From: Cyanoderma ruficeps
Taxonomy: Eukaryota > Chordata > Aves > Passeriformes > Timaliidae
Length of the DNA: 64,000 nucleotides
Reading direction: 5' to 3'
Assembly: GCA_008694505.1 (NCBI GenBank)
Contig: VZDJ01000049.1
Location: forward strand, 4,493,932-4,557,931
A program made the translations under genes and the position numbers. Below, one piece after another: positions 41,151-54,560 of this stretch; within the stretch, counting starts at the first letter, position 1, and the number at the start of each line of letters is the position of its first letter. Under the pieces are notes generated by a model that was not told the origin of the DNA, did not search any database, and saw nothing but the letters and a program-made list of their open reading frames with translations.

Positions 41151-44100
41151 AGAAAGTGTCCAGCCCTAAGGTCTCGCTGATACTACCAAAAGTTTAGATA
41201 GCAGCAGCACATAAAGCCACAGGAAAAGGCATTTCCATTCCACTGATCAGCTCTGCTCAGCCAAAGACCAAATTAAAAGATATAAGATACAATCTTTACA
41301 CTCAAAAATCCAATCAAGATGCAGGACTCTTGATTTTGGCTAATTTCTAGTCAAAAGAAATGCGTATCTTTTTTCTTTTTTTTAACAAGTAGCTATGTTC
41401 TGAAAACCGCGATATCACACACAGCAAGACTGATTTCCATAAGTGTAGCAGACTCTCTTCTCCAGTTTAAATCTGCAAATGGTGGGCTGCAGTGTCTATG
41501 TTCTGCTGCCTACACATGGCATCAGATCTACCCACTAGGAACACATTGGTGTCTGCAGGAGACAAGCACCCATCCATTCCAGAACAGGCCACACAGTATC
41601 ATTGCATTTCCAGGTCTCTGCAGGGGTATCCTACACCACATCCTCTCTCTCTTGAATATAAAGATATGCTTCTACTGCTGTGGCCAATGCAATGGCTGCA
41701 GATGGTGATCAGTCACAAACGGGAACCACCCATCCTTCTGCTGCACTGCACTGAAGAACCCAGCAGCAAACAGCTCCCTCCTCATCTCCACTGCTCATAT
41801 TTCTGGGCACTCAGAAATGCACATCTTTACACTTGGTCCCCACAGATGACAGATAATAGGGCAAGTGAAAATTCAAGCTACACAGCAACAGGTTTAATAC
41901 AGGGCAAATATGATGGACAACACAGACGCCCTCGTTCTACAAAGGTCAAGATTTACTCGCAACCAGAGAGATCCTGGTTTTTTCCTGCACAGATGAGACT
42001 TTCAGTTCCCTGATGAGGAAATGAAGTGATGTGACATTAAGCAGCTCATGAATCTCTTCAATTAATGCATTCTGCACAACAGAGACTTCCAGGGAATTAT
42101 TTGCAACCACAGCACTGCCTCATTCCCATTGCTGCGTCCCTGAGAATGAGTCACTTCAATTCCCATATTCCTGCTGCAGGCAGAGAGCTAAGGACTATTC
42201 CCTGCCTTTGTCAGGCAAATGGCTGGAATCAAACACTGCAACTACTTGCACAGAACTTTAATTAAGGCTACCTTATTTTCTGAAACTATGGGAGTACATT
42301 TACCATCAGCTCTCCACCCTTCATGCTGACTAGGGCTTATGCTACAGGAGGTAACATTTCCATCCCACCACCTTCAGGGAGCAACTGAATCATGTGCCAA
42401 ACAACCATGCACAGGAGAGTAAAGAGGACAAACAGAGTTTTGAGATAGGTGGAATGCCTTACTGCCCTCCATGATATGATGGGTCAGGAAGATCAGCTTC
42501 ATCTGCAACAGTGCTCTCCCAAGCCACCAAGCTCTTTATCACAATATCATTCCAATTTAAAAGAGATTTTGCCAATACTAAACTAGCTTGGAGAATATAG
42601 GGACATGACTGTGGCTGGTTTTACAATTTTAGGAATACTGCAATTCTAATTAAAAATAAAAAATACCCGGAAGAGACACAAAATTCGTGTTACAAGAGTT
42701 TTCAAAATTGAGAAAGCCTTTGCTGAATATAGCTAGTAGTTTGTGTTTCATGTGATTTGCAAACCAGAAACACTGGAATTTTAGGCCAGGAGGGTGTCAT
42801 TGACTAATGGGGGTTCTCCCTTCCCTCTGGAGTGTAGGTTTATAGAAGAGTAAGATCATGTTCTCCAGGCAAGTTTATATGAAATGATTTATCTCTAGCC
42901 AGCTGCAGTCAGACATCTGCTTGTTTTTATTCCACTACAGAGAGATTCACACCCCCCCTTATCTCCAAAGGCAGCCAAGATTATATCCAATCGTAAAGAG
43001 AAACCTCCAGCAATTATCAAAACTAAAATTTAAGAAGTCAAGTAAATTACACAGAGGCCACAGATGCACCTAAGTCCCACATAAGACTGAAGAAGTCCTA
43101 TTTAATGAACAGAGACTTTAGGGCAAAGACACCAACTCCATATCCTGTGGTTTATACACAGATATGCCCAAATACATGAAGGTATTTCTTTGTTTTGAGA
43201 ATCCTTCACACATTCCACATGGGATCACACACACAGTCCTCATGTGGTCAAATAAAGTTTGTGAACCCATGCCTTTATAGCTTTTCCATATTAATCTGCA
43301 CTCTGGGCATATATCCAATTAAAGCCTCATGTATAGATCACTAGGTTACTAACTGGCTTGCATACTGGGGGGAAGGGAAATAACAAGCTCATGACTGCAC
43401 AATTTAACACTGCCTCTGCTTTCACTTTTACATGCACCAGTCTTTTTTAATCTAGTCTTACCATAAATAAAGAGTAATGACGCTTGCTGAGGAGCAGCTC
43501 GGGTCCCTGCATGCTGGAACACACAGTAGCTGATGCAGAATGCATTTACATTAAGCCTAACTCCAGTGCAAAGCAGACAAGGTCTTTTCATAAACACGTT
43601 ACAAAAACAGGAAGCAAAGGGGGAAACTTCACAGTGTTTGGAAACAGCCTAGCATTGTTTGTACAAGTTTTTCTTACAATTCCAAAATAAAAAAACGGCT
43701 AACATGAAATCTGAGCACAGCAAGAGCCTCAGATCAGACACAAAGGTCTCAAGACAGCAGCACTCAGAAGATCTCCAGGTACAGACTGTACAGGCAAGAA
43801 GATGCAACGGGCAAGTTTGTTCTCTCATTTCTGCTAAGAAAATCTGACAAGTAAAGACACAACCTCCCGAACCCTTGACGTTAAACCCAGATAATGTTAC
43901 ACCGCATTACATCTTTATCTCAATTAAAGTGGGTATGATAAATGAAGAGGCATTAGGAAACACATAACCCACCACAAACGTAAACATTCCCTTCATTTTT
44001 TAACTGTGTTCAAAAGGGAAGGTACAATGGCACAGGCCTCACACACTGAGGGCTATCACTGCCCCATGTGAAGAAGCTGCAGTGTGGACAACATCCCTCT

Positions 44101-45188
44101 GGGATGAGTCAAAACGTTCCAGTCACAAGCAGCCACAGATTCAGAGACTTCCCTTTTCAGCTGGAGCACAGAGATCCATCTTATCCTCTAGGCTGAATCT
44201 GCTTTAATTCCTTCCTCCCATCACCTCCTTCCCTTCCCTTCCTCCTTCAAGCCCACTCAGGTTATGCTGTAGTACCATGAACACACAATGCATTGATAAT
44301 GCAGATAGTCAGTGCTGCCTCAATCCCAACTCATCCCAGGTTTAAAACTGACCAACCCACACTCCAATCCACAGGCACAGAGCAACAGAGGACCTCTTTT
44401 TTGGGTAAGCACCACTAAGGGCTCAGTGCTTTCCCATGTCCATCTGTATGAGGGAGCAGCCTGATACACGGTCAACTCCCACAACAGATTATATGATTTC
44501 ACCATATTAAAGTACATTAGTCAACCCAGGTCACCAAGAACATTTGAAATGACTTACAATAAATCAGGAGATTAATTTCAAGGGAGGCAGTGACATAGCA
44601 CCAGAAGAAGCCTACTCTAGGGTTAGGAAAAAAGCCACTAGAAATATTTCTCGGTGTCAATAAATTTTTCACCATAAACACCACAGAAGGAAGACGTTGC
44701 AGTCTTCAAAGGAAATGCTGGGCTGCAAAGGGAAAGTGGTTACCTGCAAGGGGTATGTCAATATTTAACACCAAAGTGCATGTCCGGTCCTGCACATTTC
44801 ATTTAATTTCAAGCTTTTCCAGCCTTATTTCCTGTTTCATTCACAGCAATCACAAAAGATGAATTAATTATCCAACCCTAGGAAATGTGTTTTCAGACGG
44901 ACAAGACATGTTGACCATGTCCCTGCTTTCACCTTCAGTAACAAAGTTCTGTGCCAACACAAGTTTTACACTTGCTTCAATGTCCACATTATCTGATTGC
45001 AAAGTAGATGGGATTTTTGATGCCAAGACTCCACACAAACCATCTCCTCCTCTGGGAGAGGAAGAGCCTGTTCCATGGCTCTGGATGTCAGGCTACTTTT
45101 AGTTAAAAATTAAAAATCCTTCCTCAAAAGCCACCATAATAACATTGACAAAAAAGACAAGGAAAAAAACCTCCCCCCCTCCCTTCCC
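41151..45188. other. Intronic DNA, nothing recognised
   Basis: A/C-rich + strand as in the rest of the intron. A pyrimidine-rich stretch lies at about 44208-44248. A plus-strand frame of 173 codons at 41492-42013 has no recognisable domain. Confidence 0.5.
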
Positions 45189-45227
45189 AAAAAAAAAAAA
45201 AAAAAAAAAAANAAAAAGCACAACCCA
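45189..45227 (+). repeat. Long poly-A tract with one undetermined base
   Basis: About 39 consecutive A with N at 45222, preceded by a C-rich stretch. The length is probably uncertain in the assembly. No processed gene copy or LINE body was recognised on its 5' side, so it is called a homopolymer repeat only. Confidence 0.85.
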
Positions 45228-48200
45228 CCACAAAGAAAGGAAAAACCTGGAGGATCGGAAAGAACCATGAAGAGTTGAAAGAAAAAGTAATGCTGAATAA
45301 TTTGTACTTGCATATCTTTCATCAGCACTCTTCACTTCCATATAGGGGCTGCATTTCATAACAAACATGATAGGAAATACTACTTCAAGCCCTTATTACA
45401 CAGCTGGAGTGGATATTCCTTTAGCAAGGAATATCTGAAGAAATACCAGTGTTCCTGCATTGAAAGAATAAGATGAAGCTCCTTTTCCAATTCAATAATT
45501 GTGCTACTATAATCTGTTTACTAAAGGCAGAAGTTTACAGCAATTGCACAGATTTTCTTCTGGTTTAAACAATGACTGAATGACATCTGTGACATGATGC
45601 TGTTTTCTCTTCCTCCAGACACCCAAATAAACCTCTCTGTTCTACGTTCCTGTGAACAAGGAACACAACTGCTTCACTGAACATGATTAATCTTCCACAA
45701 GGAAGGTACTCAAACTACAGGCATTTCACCCCTGAGGAGGAAGACAAGGACACAGATGGATCTCATTCAACACAGTCCAGCGAAGGAGATGGAAATCTCT
45801 GCTGCAAAAGTAAATGCTGTTCTTCAAGAATCACTGGGCCTTTCACAGCTTCGTTCCCCTCCTTCCACCTTCTTTCTCAAAGCCAGGATACTGAGCAAAC
45901 TGTTGAGATGACAGAACACCACAGCAATCATGAGAGTGTTGTGGAGCCAGAGCTTTCGAGGCAGGCACACGCTCACGACTCTCCATCACCCACATTCAGG
46001 GCCCTGCCTGGCGTCAACAGACAAGGCAAAAAAACCCTCCTCGTGCAAACACCCCCTTCACGCTGCCAGGAACAAGGTAACACTCAGACCCCCAGCAACA
46101 GTAACTGCACGGCCAGCAGAAAAAAAGATCTACAGAACTGCATTATCTTATACCACTGGCTCACAGATCCTCTATTTAAGAGTCCACATGAAGTTCTACT
46201 TTCAGTTTCCTACCTTCTTACTGCTTACATTGTACCAGAGGGAAACATGGCGTTTTAAGATGCCTCTCCAATCATATTCTTCTCAAGGGATTCCTAAATT
46301 TATGAGCTCAACCTCAAGAAGTTTGCATAGTAGTAAATCCAAGGTTTGAGAAGGGAGAACTGCCAATCTTTTCACAGAAAAGAATTGCAGCACCCTGCTT
46401 CTTTAACAATTCTGCAAGCTCATTCTCATCCCGAAAATTTCAGTGCAGTCAAGGTTTCCCTGACTTACTCTTTATTTCTGAATTCAGTCTTAACAGCCTC
46501 TGAAGCAAGAGCAAAGTGGTAGGTTGTCAGGAGTGACTATTAGGAGAATACACAAAGCACACACGCTGCAGAAAGCAAAGACTCGAACTGATTGGCACCT
46601 GGCTCCTCGGCAGATATTTTCTTTGCAGGAAGATTGAAGGGTAGTAAGAAGAGCACGACACTCTGGGCCACGTTCTGCTGTCAGTCACTCTCCCACGCTT
46701 CCACTGATTTTTAATGACATTTACAACCATTAAGAAAATGAATAGCCATCAAAATCAGGAGGGAAGATGCAGCCTAGCAGACAAAGCAAAGGAAAATAAT
46801 TTCTGCTCCAGCTTCCAGCAGTGATTTATCAGGACCATTAGGGTAAGGCACTACTGATCCTTGGTGTCCAACCTGAACCATAGATGAACACACCAAATAA
46901 GAAGGAAATACAAACTAAGCATGAACCAACAATGGCAAACATGTCTGATCTACATTTAAGTGACTCTTTGTTTTCCCACATACAAAAATACTGACCATAA
47001 AGCACTTGGTGAAGCACAGTGAAGTTTAAACCCAAGGATTACTAGAATGAAGATATTACACTGCCATCCAAAAATCATTTTTTCCCTGTTTTAAAGGCCA
47101 AAAATAATCCCTCTTCTTTTTTGTTCACAGGTCAAACAGACATTCATGTTTATGGAAAAAACCTACACACCCTTAGTGTTTTGATTAAGAAGTTGGAGTC
47201 CACTTGGCAAGTTTCAAAATCTTTTTTTTAAAAGCAGTCTCCACTTTACTATTAATATTGCCCATCCCTGGAAATGGGTAACAAAGCCATTCAGCTTTAT
47301 TCTAGACAGAAGAAACAGCCTGCTTACAATACTCACTAGTTTTATTACAGTAGAAAACAAGAAACTCTTGTGGTACAACAGAATCCCACTACAGCAGGAA
47401 CCAGCCATGGTAAGAGGACCCTGCCAATCCCAAACATTTATATTCAAATAGCCAAAACAGACAAAGACTGGGAAGAAAAAAGAAAAAAAAAAAAGCAATA
47501 GCACAGCTTCACCACTGAGAAATACCTGCTCAGTATTCTTTGAAATGTACTGCAGGGAACTGAACCATGGGGTATCTTTAGGAAATTTAAGGGAAAAAAA
47601 AAAAGGTGTTATTTTAAAAATGTTGCAACTGTCTCGTTGCAAATGCAAATACCAAATGTTGCTCAGTTGATGTTAATTGTCCACACACAAATAAAAAATT
47701 AGGCCACTTTTTTGTTTACAAAATTCTTGCCTTACCTTTGGGCTTCCATCATCAGAAATCTCATCCATAAAATACACATGGACATTCACACACTTCCAAA
47801 ATATGTACAACTTATTTCTGAGAAAAAAATACTATTTCTGATTCTCATCTGCTAATACAGTTTCTCTTTAGGTCTAAAAAAACACTATGCAAAATATAAA
47901 TGTGAAAGAATTGTATTCAGGAATACAACTATCTATTCTCAACAAAAAACTCTGATTTAGCTTAATCTCAGCTTTCTTCAGGCAACACTTACGGTATCAC
48001 ATCTTTGAAAACAAAATCTTATAAATCCATTTCTGTGTGCTAATAAGGTTGGAGTTTTAAATTTTTCAATAGGAGAAAATATTTCATTTTATTTAGCCTT
48101 TTTTAAAGCATTAGAAGTCCAAGAAAGAAAAGCTCTTTAGTGACAGCGCCAAGCATTCAACATTCCCATTCTTAATATCAAGAAATTAGTGATCTGGAGT

Positions 48201-50817
48201 TTAAGAACCATTAGACATCCATGTTTTAGTCATCTTTTTTGAAGTCCTGGTAATTACTCTTTTAATCAATGAAAGCAATTATTCCTTTTAAATTTTTCAT
48301 CCAGTGAGAAAATCACGCAAACCCTCAGCCACAGGAAAAAGAGCTTAAGGGAAGCTGCAGCACACTTTGAAAAGTGCAAGAGCTCTTACCTCTGCAACAA
48401 GCTGATATTCTGAGCAGACATGGGAGAGAGGTGCTCCAAGGGCCCAAAAGAGCCTTACTCCATTTTAAACCTCTCACTCTGCCACAGCCTCAGAAGTGAG
48501 TATGACCAAAGGTGCAAATATCAAGCAAGGTAACAGCAGAAGCAGCAGCACCATCTTCCTACGCCTTAAAGGAATTAGGAGCAGTTGCCCTGTAGAGGAC
48601 CCACTGTCCTGCAAACTTCAGCCACAACCACATACCACAGCAGCATTTCAGCAAATTTCAAGACCAAATGGGGGAAAAGAGAGCTACTTGCAGCAAGCAG
48701 CATTTTTTTCTTAATACAACTCTATTGTCTGAGGAAGGGAGACAGGACAGAGCTGGCACATGCCTCACAGAGCAGCAGTGATGGCTGGAGGATTCTGAGT
48801 GAGGTCTTCCCCATAGACAAATGCCACAAACTCACTCCCCACTAGGACATGTCTAAATGTTGTCATAAAACGGGTGAAAGAGCAACAGCTTCTATACCAG
48901 TTCTGCCCAACAGGGAATTTTCCAGCAACACTCTCACTCATGGAAGAGCCATTCCAGCCACTGCAGGTCACTCAGCACCTTGAGATCAGCCAAGCAGAGG
49001 GAGAAAATCAGGCTCTGAGAGCTGTACAAGGGTGAGAGTGGTGTCAGCCATGTCCCCCAGCCAGCAGCCAAGTGCGAGCTGCACGGTGATCCCTCGCTGA
49101 ACCTTCCTGGCTCTCTGAACAGCACATCCTGCCATTCACGTTACAGGCAATGAATGGTAATCCCTCTCCTCAAATTACCCTCCTGATTTCAACAGAGCGA
49201 GACCAAGAATGTACGTGACTGAGTGTACTTCCAGTTCAGATTTAAGTAATTGCAACTTGACGAGTTTCTTGAGCTCAGTTAGTAATGGCACACATCTAGC
49301 AGAAACACTCGAATCCAGAAAAAACATGTGCCTTTTTGTTAAGTTTCTCAAAAATAAAGGAAAAATACTTAATATTCTTTAGAAGCTTACTAAAAACTTT
49401 GATTACAGCAGAAGAACATAGCCTCCACCTCGTGCTCTGGACACCACAGTCTGTGACCTGGCAGGTTACCTGCTTTTATTTCCCACTCTACTGGCCCTGT
49501 CCCATCAGTCATGGGACAGCCCAAAGGGCAAAGTGAACAAATCACTTCAAGTACTGGAAATGGCAGTACTGGTAACAACAAATGTCCACAAATCCTGGAA
49601 CATGAGTCCCCTCTTCCAAAACCTAGAGAGTATTTTTAAATTCTCCTTATTTTTAAGCCTAGGAAGTAAAGGCATTTTAACTTAGCATCTGGTTCTGACT
49701 TCTTCATGTTTTCCTCCACAACCACAAGAGCTACAACTTCACTCATCACTGACGTGATCAGCTATAATGTATGCTTTTCAATTGTCTTTTCCCTTTCCTG
49801 GTGTTGTCCCTGCATTCTTAAATATTGTGCAAAACAGGAAAATTTTACGCAATGATTTAATAATACATTTTTTTTGGCACCAATTCCAGCCTGCCATGTT
49901 TCCCGCTCTCTTCTTCCTCAACAGTCTGGCAGACTACGCACTGAAGCACATCAGCTCCCTGATCCAGTTAAAAGACAGACAACAAATCTGCAAAAGGTTC
50001 AAACAGAGGGAGTGTTCCCCAGCCAGCTCACAGAGATTTTTCTCAACCTGACCCTGCAAACTGTTAAGCGCTTACAAAAGATGGATTGACAGGGAATGGC
50101 ACAGATGCAGAAATGAACGGCACAGGCCAGGGCTGACTCAGCCAGCACTGCTGCCAATGACACTGCATCGGCAGATGGTGCAAAAAAAAGTTATTTTATT
50201 GAGTGCACATATATGCACAAGCTCTCTGAATGGATTATACGTGCTGAAGCATCAATCACCTTCAAACACCTGGCTGTTTGTGGAATCAAGCACCACGTTA
50301 TCTACGAGCACACAGAACAAACCTGATGCAGCTAGGACTGCTCAAAACACCAATAAACAAGCCACAATCTACCCATACAACCCACAATCTAATTACTTCT
50401 AAAAACTCCAAAAGGCTTGAACTATTTGAGGCAGGTCTCATCTCTCATAAATCCTATACGAGGAGATGAGTAAAACCCTATTAGGTCAGCCATGCTTATT
50501 AACATGGAAGGAAATTGTATCATGTTAAACTCATCTGTTACCTAAGAACTTCCAAAGTACCAACAAATTATATGCAATAAATTGAACAGTTACAAAAAAT
50601 CATTCTTTTCTATGTACTAAACCTACCACCTTTTTCCACCAAAAAAGGCCTCTCAGGGCACACAGCTGTGTGAATGATTGTGGTGGGACCAAGGCTTCAG
50701 CCTCTGCTTTCCCACAGCTGCTAACAAATCAAACCTACCCTTCTACACCGGAACACCGATGCAGATGGGACGCTCAGCATAGCCTCCCACCCCCGAAAAA
50801 CCAAATGTTGTTGAGTT
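45228..50817. other. Intronic DNA, nothing recognised
   Basis: A plus-strand frame of 191 codons (45683-46258) opens with ATG but has no recognisable domain and is antisense to CMIP. A-rich runs occur near 47480-47492 and 47593-47603. No exon was identified. Confidence 0.5.
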
Positions 50818-50990
50818 TCACAGAACCATAAAGGGGTTTGGGTTGGAAGGGACCTTTAAGGATCCTCTTGTTCCACTCCATGTCATGGGAGGGGACACCT
50901 TCCACTATCCCAGGTTGCTCCAAGCTCTGTCCAACCTGACCTTAGACGTTGCCAGGGATTGGGCAGTCACAGCTTCTCTGGGCTGAACAT
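50818..50990 (-). mobile_element. CR1 LINE 3' fragment
   Basis: The + strand shows the classic reverse-complement CR1 tail: CACAGAACCAT, then GGTTTGGGTTGGAAGGGACC, a diverged CCACTCCATGTCATGGGAGG, GGACACCTTCCACTATCCC, AGGTTGCTCCAAGC and CACAGCTTCTCTGGGC. Only the last 170 bases or so of the element are present, a normal 5' truncation. It lies in the same orientation as CMIP. Confidence 0.92.
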
Positions 50991-50999
50991 CCATTCCTA

Positions 51000-53985
51000 G
51001 AAGGACTACACCCCACCTTGGATGATCTATCAGACTCTTCCCATCACTATTACAATCACAGTTATAATGTTCCACCAGAAAAAAAAAAAAATAAAGTATT
51101 ATCTCAGAGCTCCACAAAGGTCCAGCCCTGTGAGGTGTGAGGGATGCTGGGCTCTTCCAAGCCCTGCTCTGATGCAGGATCAGGTCCCACGGAGGACCAG
51201 AAGCAATTTACAGTCTCTCCCATGGGGACTATTACCACCACATAGTTACTAGCACCACATCTTTGCTCCCCAGCCAAAACGAAAAATGAGGCACAAGTAT
51301 TTCTGAGTATCCTTTTTATTTATGTTCCTGAACATGTAAAATTTACTGGCTGGGTGTTAACACTAATAGCCTTGAGAGCTTTCACTCTGTCAATGAATAT
51401 GGCTTCTGTTTTCATATTTTATATAAGCTCTGTGACATATAAACACATACCTTAACACTACTGACTTATAAATATGCTTTTTAACCACTGCAGGAACTAT
51501 ATATGCAAAGGTATGTTTGATAGCCATTAAACAACTTTAAAGAAATATCGTTTTAGGTTTTCTTATGTCAAACTATTAACTAATATAGCAATAAAATAAG
51601 TTTGTTACAGCAGAGCAATATTCCATTAAATCACCAGGTCCTCAGAAAAATTTGGGGGTTGTTAACGCAGGCACACACCTGCCCTCCCTTGTGAAAGAGA
51701 ATCTCAATTTCATCAGTACAGATAACATGGAGAATTTTGTTTTCAGTTTGCAGAGAATTCTAAATCGTCGTGGCTTTTATGCAAATTATGACATTCAGGG
51801 CTCTTTCTGATGCACCTGAACCAAATACCTGGGAGACAGCAACAACCCAGAACAAGCAAATACACATACACCCAAAACCTACAGGTACCACTTCTCATCA
51901 AATAGAAGCCAACATCTGCAACAGTAAACCATGAGAAATATTGAATCTAAATAGTAATTCATCCTTCCATTATTATGACAAATCAAAAAATTAATCTTAA
52001 ATTGTTTTGTTATTTATGGGTTCATACTTATTTATATATGTAATATACATGTATATTGGCAGACACACCAATCTAGTTTAAAGTCACCTTTGAAGAGTCT
52101 CATCAACAGTGCAGGACTTAAAGACAGCACTTGGTTTACTGAACAGACTGTTTATTTTTATTTTTATTATTAAAAAATCATATTAATGCTATTCGCAATC
52201 TGGATAATACTGCAATATTCCTTTTTCAGGAAAGCTTTAAAAAATTCTTCTTGTAAGATTGTTTTGAAACTTTTGAGCTCTGCGTAATACTTCCCACTTG
52301 AGCTAATTGTTTTTAAAGGGAAATTTAATTTTTAAAAGTGTGTTTTTCTAACTAATGGGAATCTGTGCTAAAGTAAACAATGAGTCCAGCTTGATAGAAA
52401 TTTTTGCTCTATCTTTACCAAAACAAGGAAGGAAAGACATGTAATAGCATGCTGAAACACATGCAGTAGCAGAATTGTTGAATTTTAAAAAACAATTAGA
52501 AGACAATTTTCTACTCCACTTCTGTTTGAAACAGATCATCCTGCCCTGCCTCATTTAATATTAATTAGGTATGTTCTTGTCTCTAGAAGAAAACATAAAT
52601 GCAGTTCCCTAATCCACTTACATTCTTGTTTCAAATGCATTTACCATTAGCCAGCCTGTCAATAAACTGTTGTCCTCACACATCAAGTCTGGACAGAAAA
52701 ATGTTTAAAAGAAGCTCAAGTCTTTCCAGGATTGTCACCAGCTTTGAACAAAACATTTACATCACACCCAGCCCACCTGCCACGGCAAATCTGACAAATG
52801 TGAAATGGGCACGAAAAGCCAGTTTCCACCTCCTTGAGGGATATTAATGAGTAACTTCATGGTCTCAATAAAGCCTTATCTTTCCAGATGGGAATTAGAG
52901 AGGTCATCCCTAGCCAGAGACAATGAATCACTTATTTGTTCTTTCCTTGTCTGCTGCACATACATATGTATCACAAGTCTTCCCTGCAACCCAGGACTTT
53001 AAAACTCATCGTCCTCAACATCTACTCCTTGTTGGTGCAAGGGAAAGAATGAAAGACAAAAGCAAGGCAGAGACATGGAAGAGACAATGCAGAAGGATAT
53101 TGAAGACACAGAACAGTCACCTATGTTTAAACTACTGAAAATCAAATTTTACATTTCTCTTGAAGAAAGGGTTACTCCTAACCCCACCCTGCCCCTCCCA
53201 AAAAAGAAAAAAAACAACAACCCATGTAAGAAATATTAAATTGGACCTTATTTCTGTATTTGTTTCTACTATCACTGCCCCTCATGCTGTGCAAGGACAG
53301 ATCTCACTGGTGAAAAAAAAATTAGTAAGGGTGCAACATTTGAGTTTGGTAGGTGTTTATAAAATAAACATTATTCCTCCCATGGGGGAGAAAGTCAAAT
53401 TCATCCCCAGGCAAGCTGCTGTTCTGACAAACAAAGTTTCTAAGTGTCAAAATTTCCTACTGGGACTTTAGCATTTACAGTAACAAAACAAAACAGAAAA
53501 AAAGCTACAGATCTGCATTCACTTTCTCCTAAAACCTCTCTTAACCAGAACGAAACCCTGGACATGATGCGAGTGAAACTGTCATGGTGACACTTTGGTA
53601 TATTTCAGCAATTCTTTGAGAAATAAGAATGTGATGCAAACAGTGGAAACACACATAAATCAGATGAAGTCCTAACACCTACAGTTATGGGACCGTCCAC
53701 AAGTTAATACCTTTCCACATTTGTTAACCGGGTGCACATACTAATTCAGAATACACTTATTTTATTTTTATTATTATTATTTAATTAACATGGACTTATT
53801 TTATTTGAAACAGTCACTTGTCATAATGTCAAAAAATGCACTTCATAGAGAAGATTATTTTTTTCCTCCCTGAATTTTGCTTAAACAAGATGGCCTAACA
53901 GTTGCTCCATTGCATTCTTGCATAGCACTTCTGCTACCAAAAACTATCTTGTCAGCACAAAAATTGTAGCTGCCTAAATAAACAA
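51000..53985. other. AT-rich intronic DNA with homeodomain-type and octamer motifs
   Basis: Contains a perfect octamer ATGCAAAT at 51779-51786, a 16-base palindrome AATATACATGTATATT at 52042-52057, and a TTA/TTTTA simple repeat at about 53757-53788. No exon was recognised. Confidence 0.45.
53757..53788 (+). repeat. TTA/TTTTA simple repeat
   Basis: TTATTTTATTTTTATTATTA followed by more TTA units. Short microsatellite-like sequence. Confidence 0.75.
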
Positions 53986-53989
53986 CAAA

Positions 53990-54560
53990 ACTGGTTATCG
54001 CTCAAAAAAATGTAGGTAGAGTCTCATTATTCGGACTTATACATGTGGGCACATACGATGTCTATTCATGGAATAAACTATAGATGAATAATCCATACAC
54101 AAACTAATGCTAACTTCTATAATGCAGCCCAGGGACTGACAAGTAAGAGCTTGCGGGGAGAATTTAATTCAAATATATGTCTCAAGTGACAATAAAAAGG
54201 ATATAAAGTGCTTAGAATCAACAAATAACTTAGCCTCCGTACTCAGGGACATAATTTGCCAGATCTGGATTTAGCTGTCATTACAACTTTTGCTTTCAAA
54301 TGCAAAACAAAGTGATGTTATTTTCCCGTTCAATTTTATTCGTGTTATATAGAATGCAGTAAAACTCGTCATGCCAGAGGATTTGCAAAGGGATGATGTG
54401 AAGGTTAATTACTGGCTGCTCATAAAGCATCCTGCCTGTCGAAAGCCCCACGTGTAAAAATGACCTTGTTATCAAAGCTGTTGAGTGCTCCTAACGCTCA
54501 CTTTCAATGGACAGAATGGATAATTTTCTACAGCTCTTGAAAGCCAAATTAGTTGCATTC
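53990..54560. promoter_or_regulatory. Candidate conserved non-coding element
   Basis: Complex AT-rich sequence with few simple repeats and isolated CpGs kept in an AT-rich setting (TTATCGCTC, ATTCGGAC, TTCGTGTT, CTCGTCATG). TAAT-type homeodomain cores (GGTTAATTACTGG) and a CACGTG at about 54450 are also present. This texture is common in vertebrate intronic enhancers, but conservation cannot be tested here. Confidence 0.25.

Noticed and set aside
41492..42013. 173-codon plus-strand frame
   Set aside because: No domain or family resemblance; length is within chance for 64 kb read in six frames.
44208..44248. Pyrimidine-rich stretch resembling a splice acceptor tract
   Set aside because: It lies on the + strand, antisense to CMIP, and no coding frame follows it.
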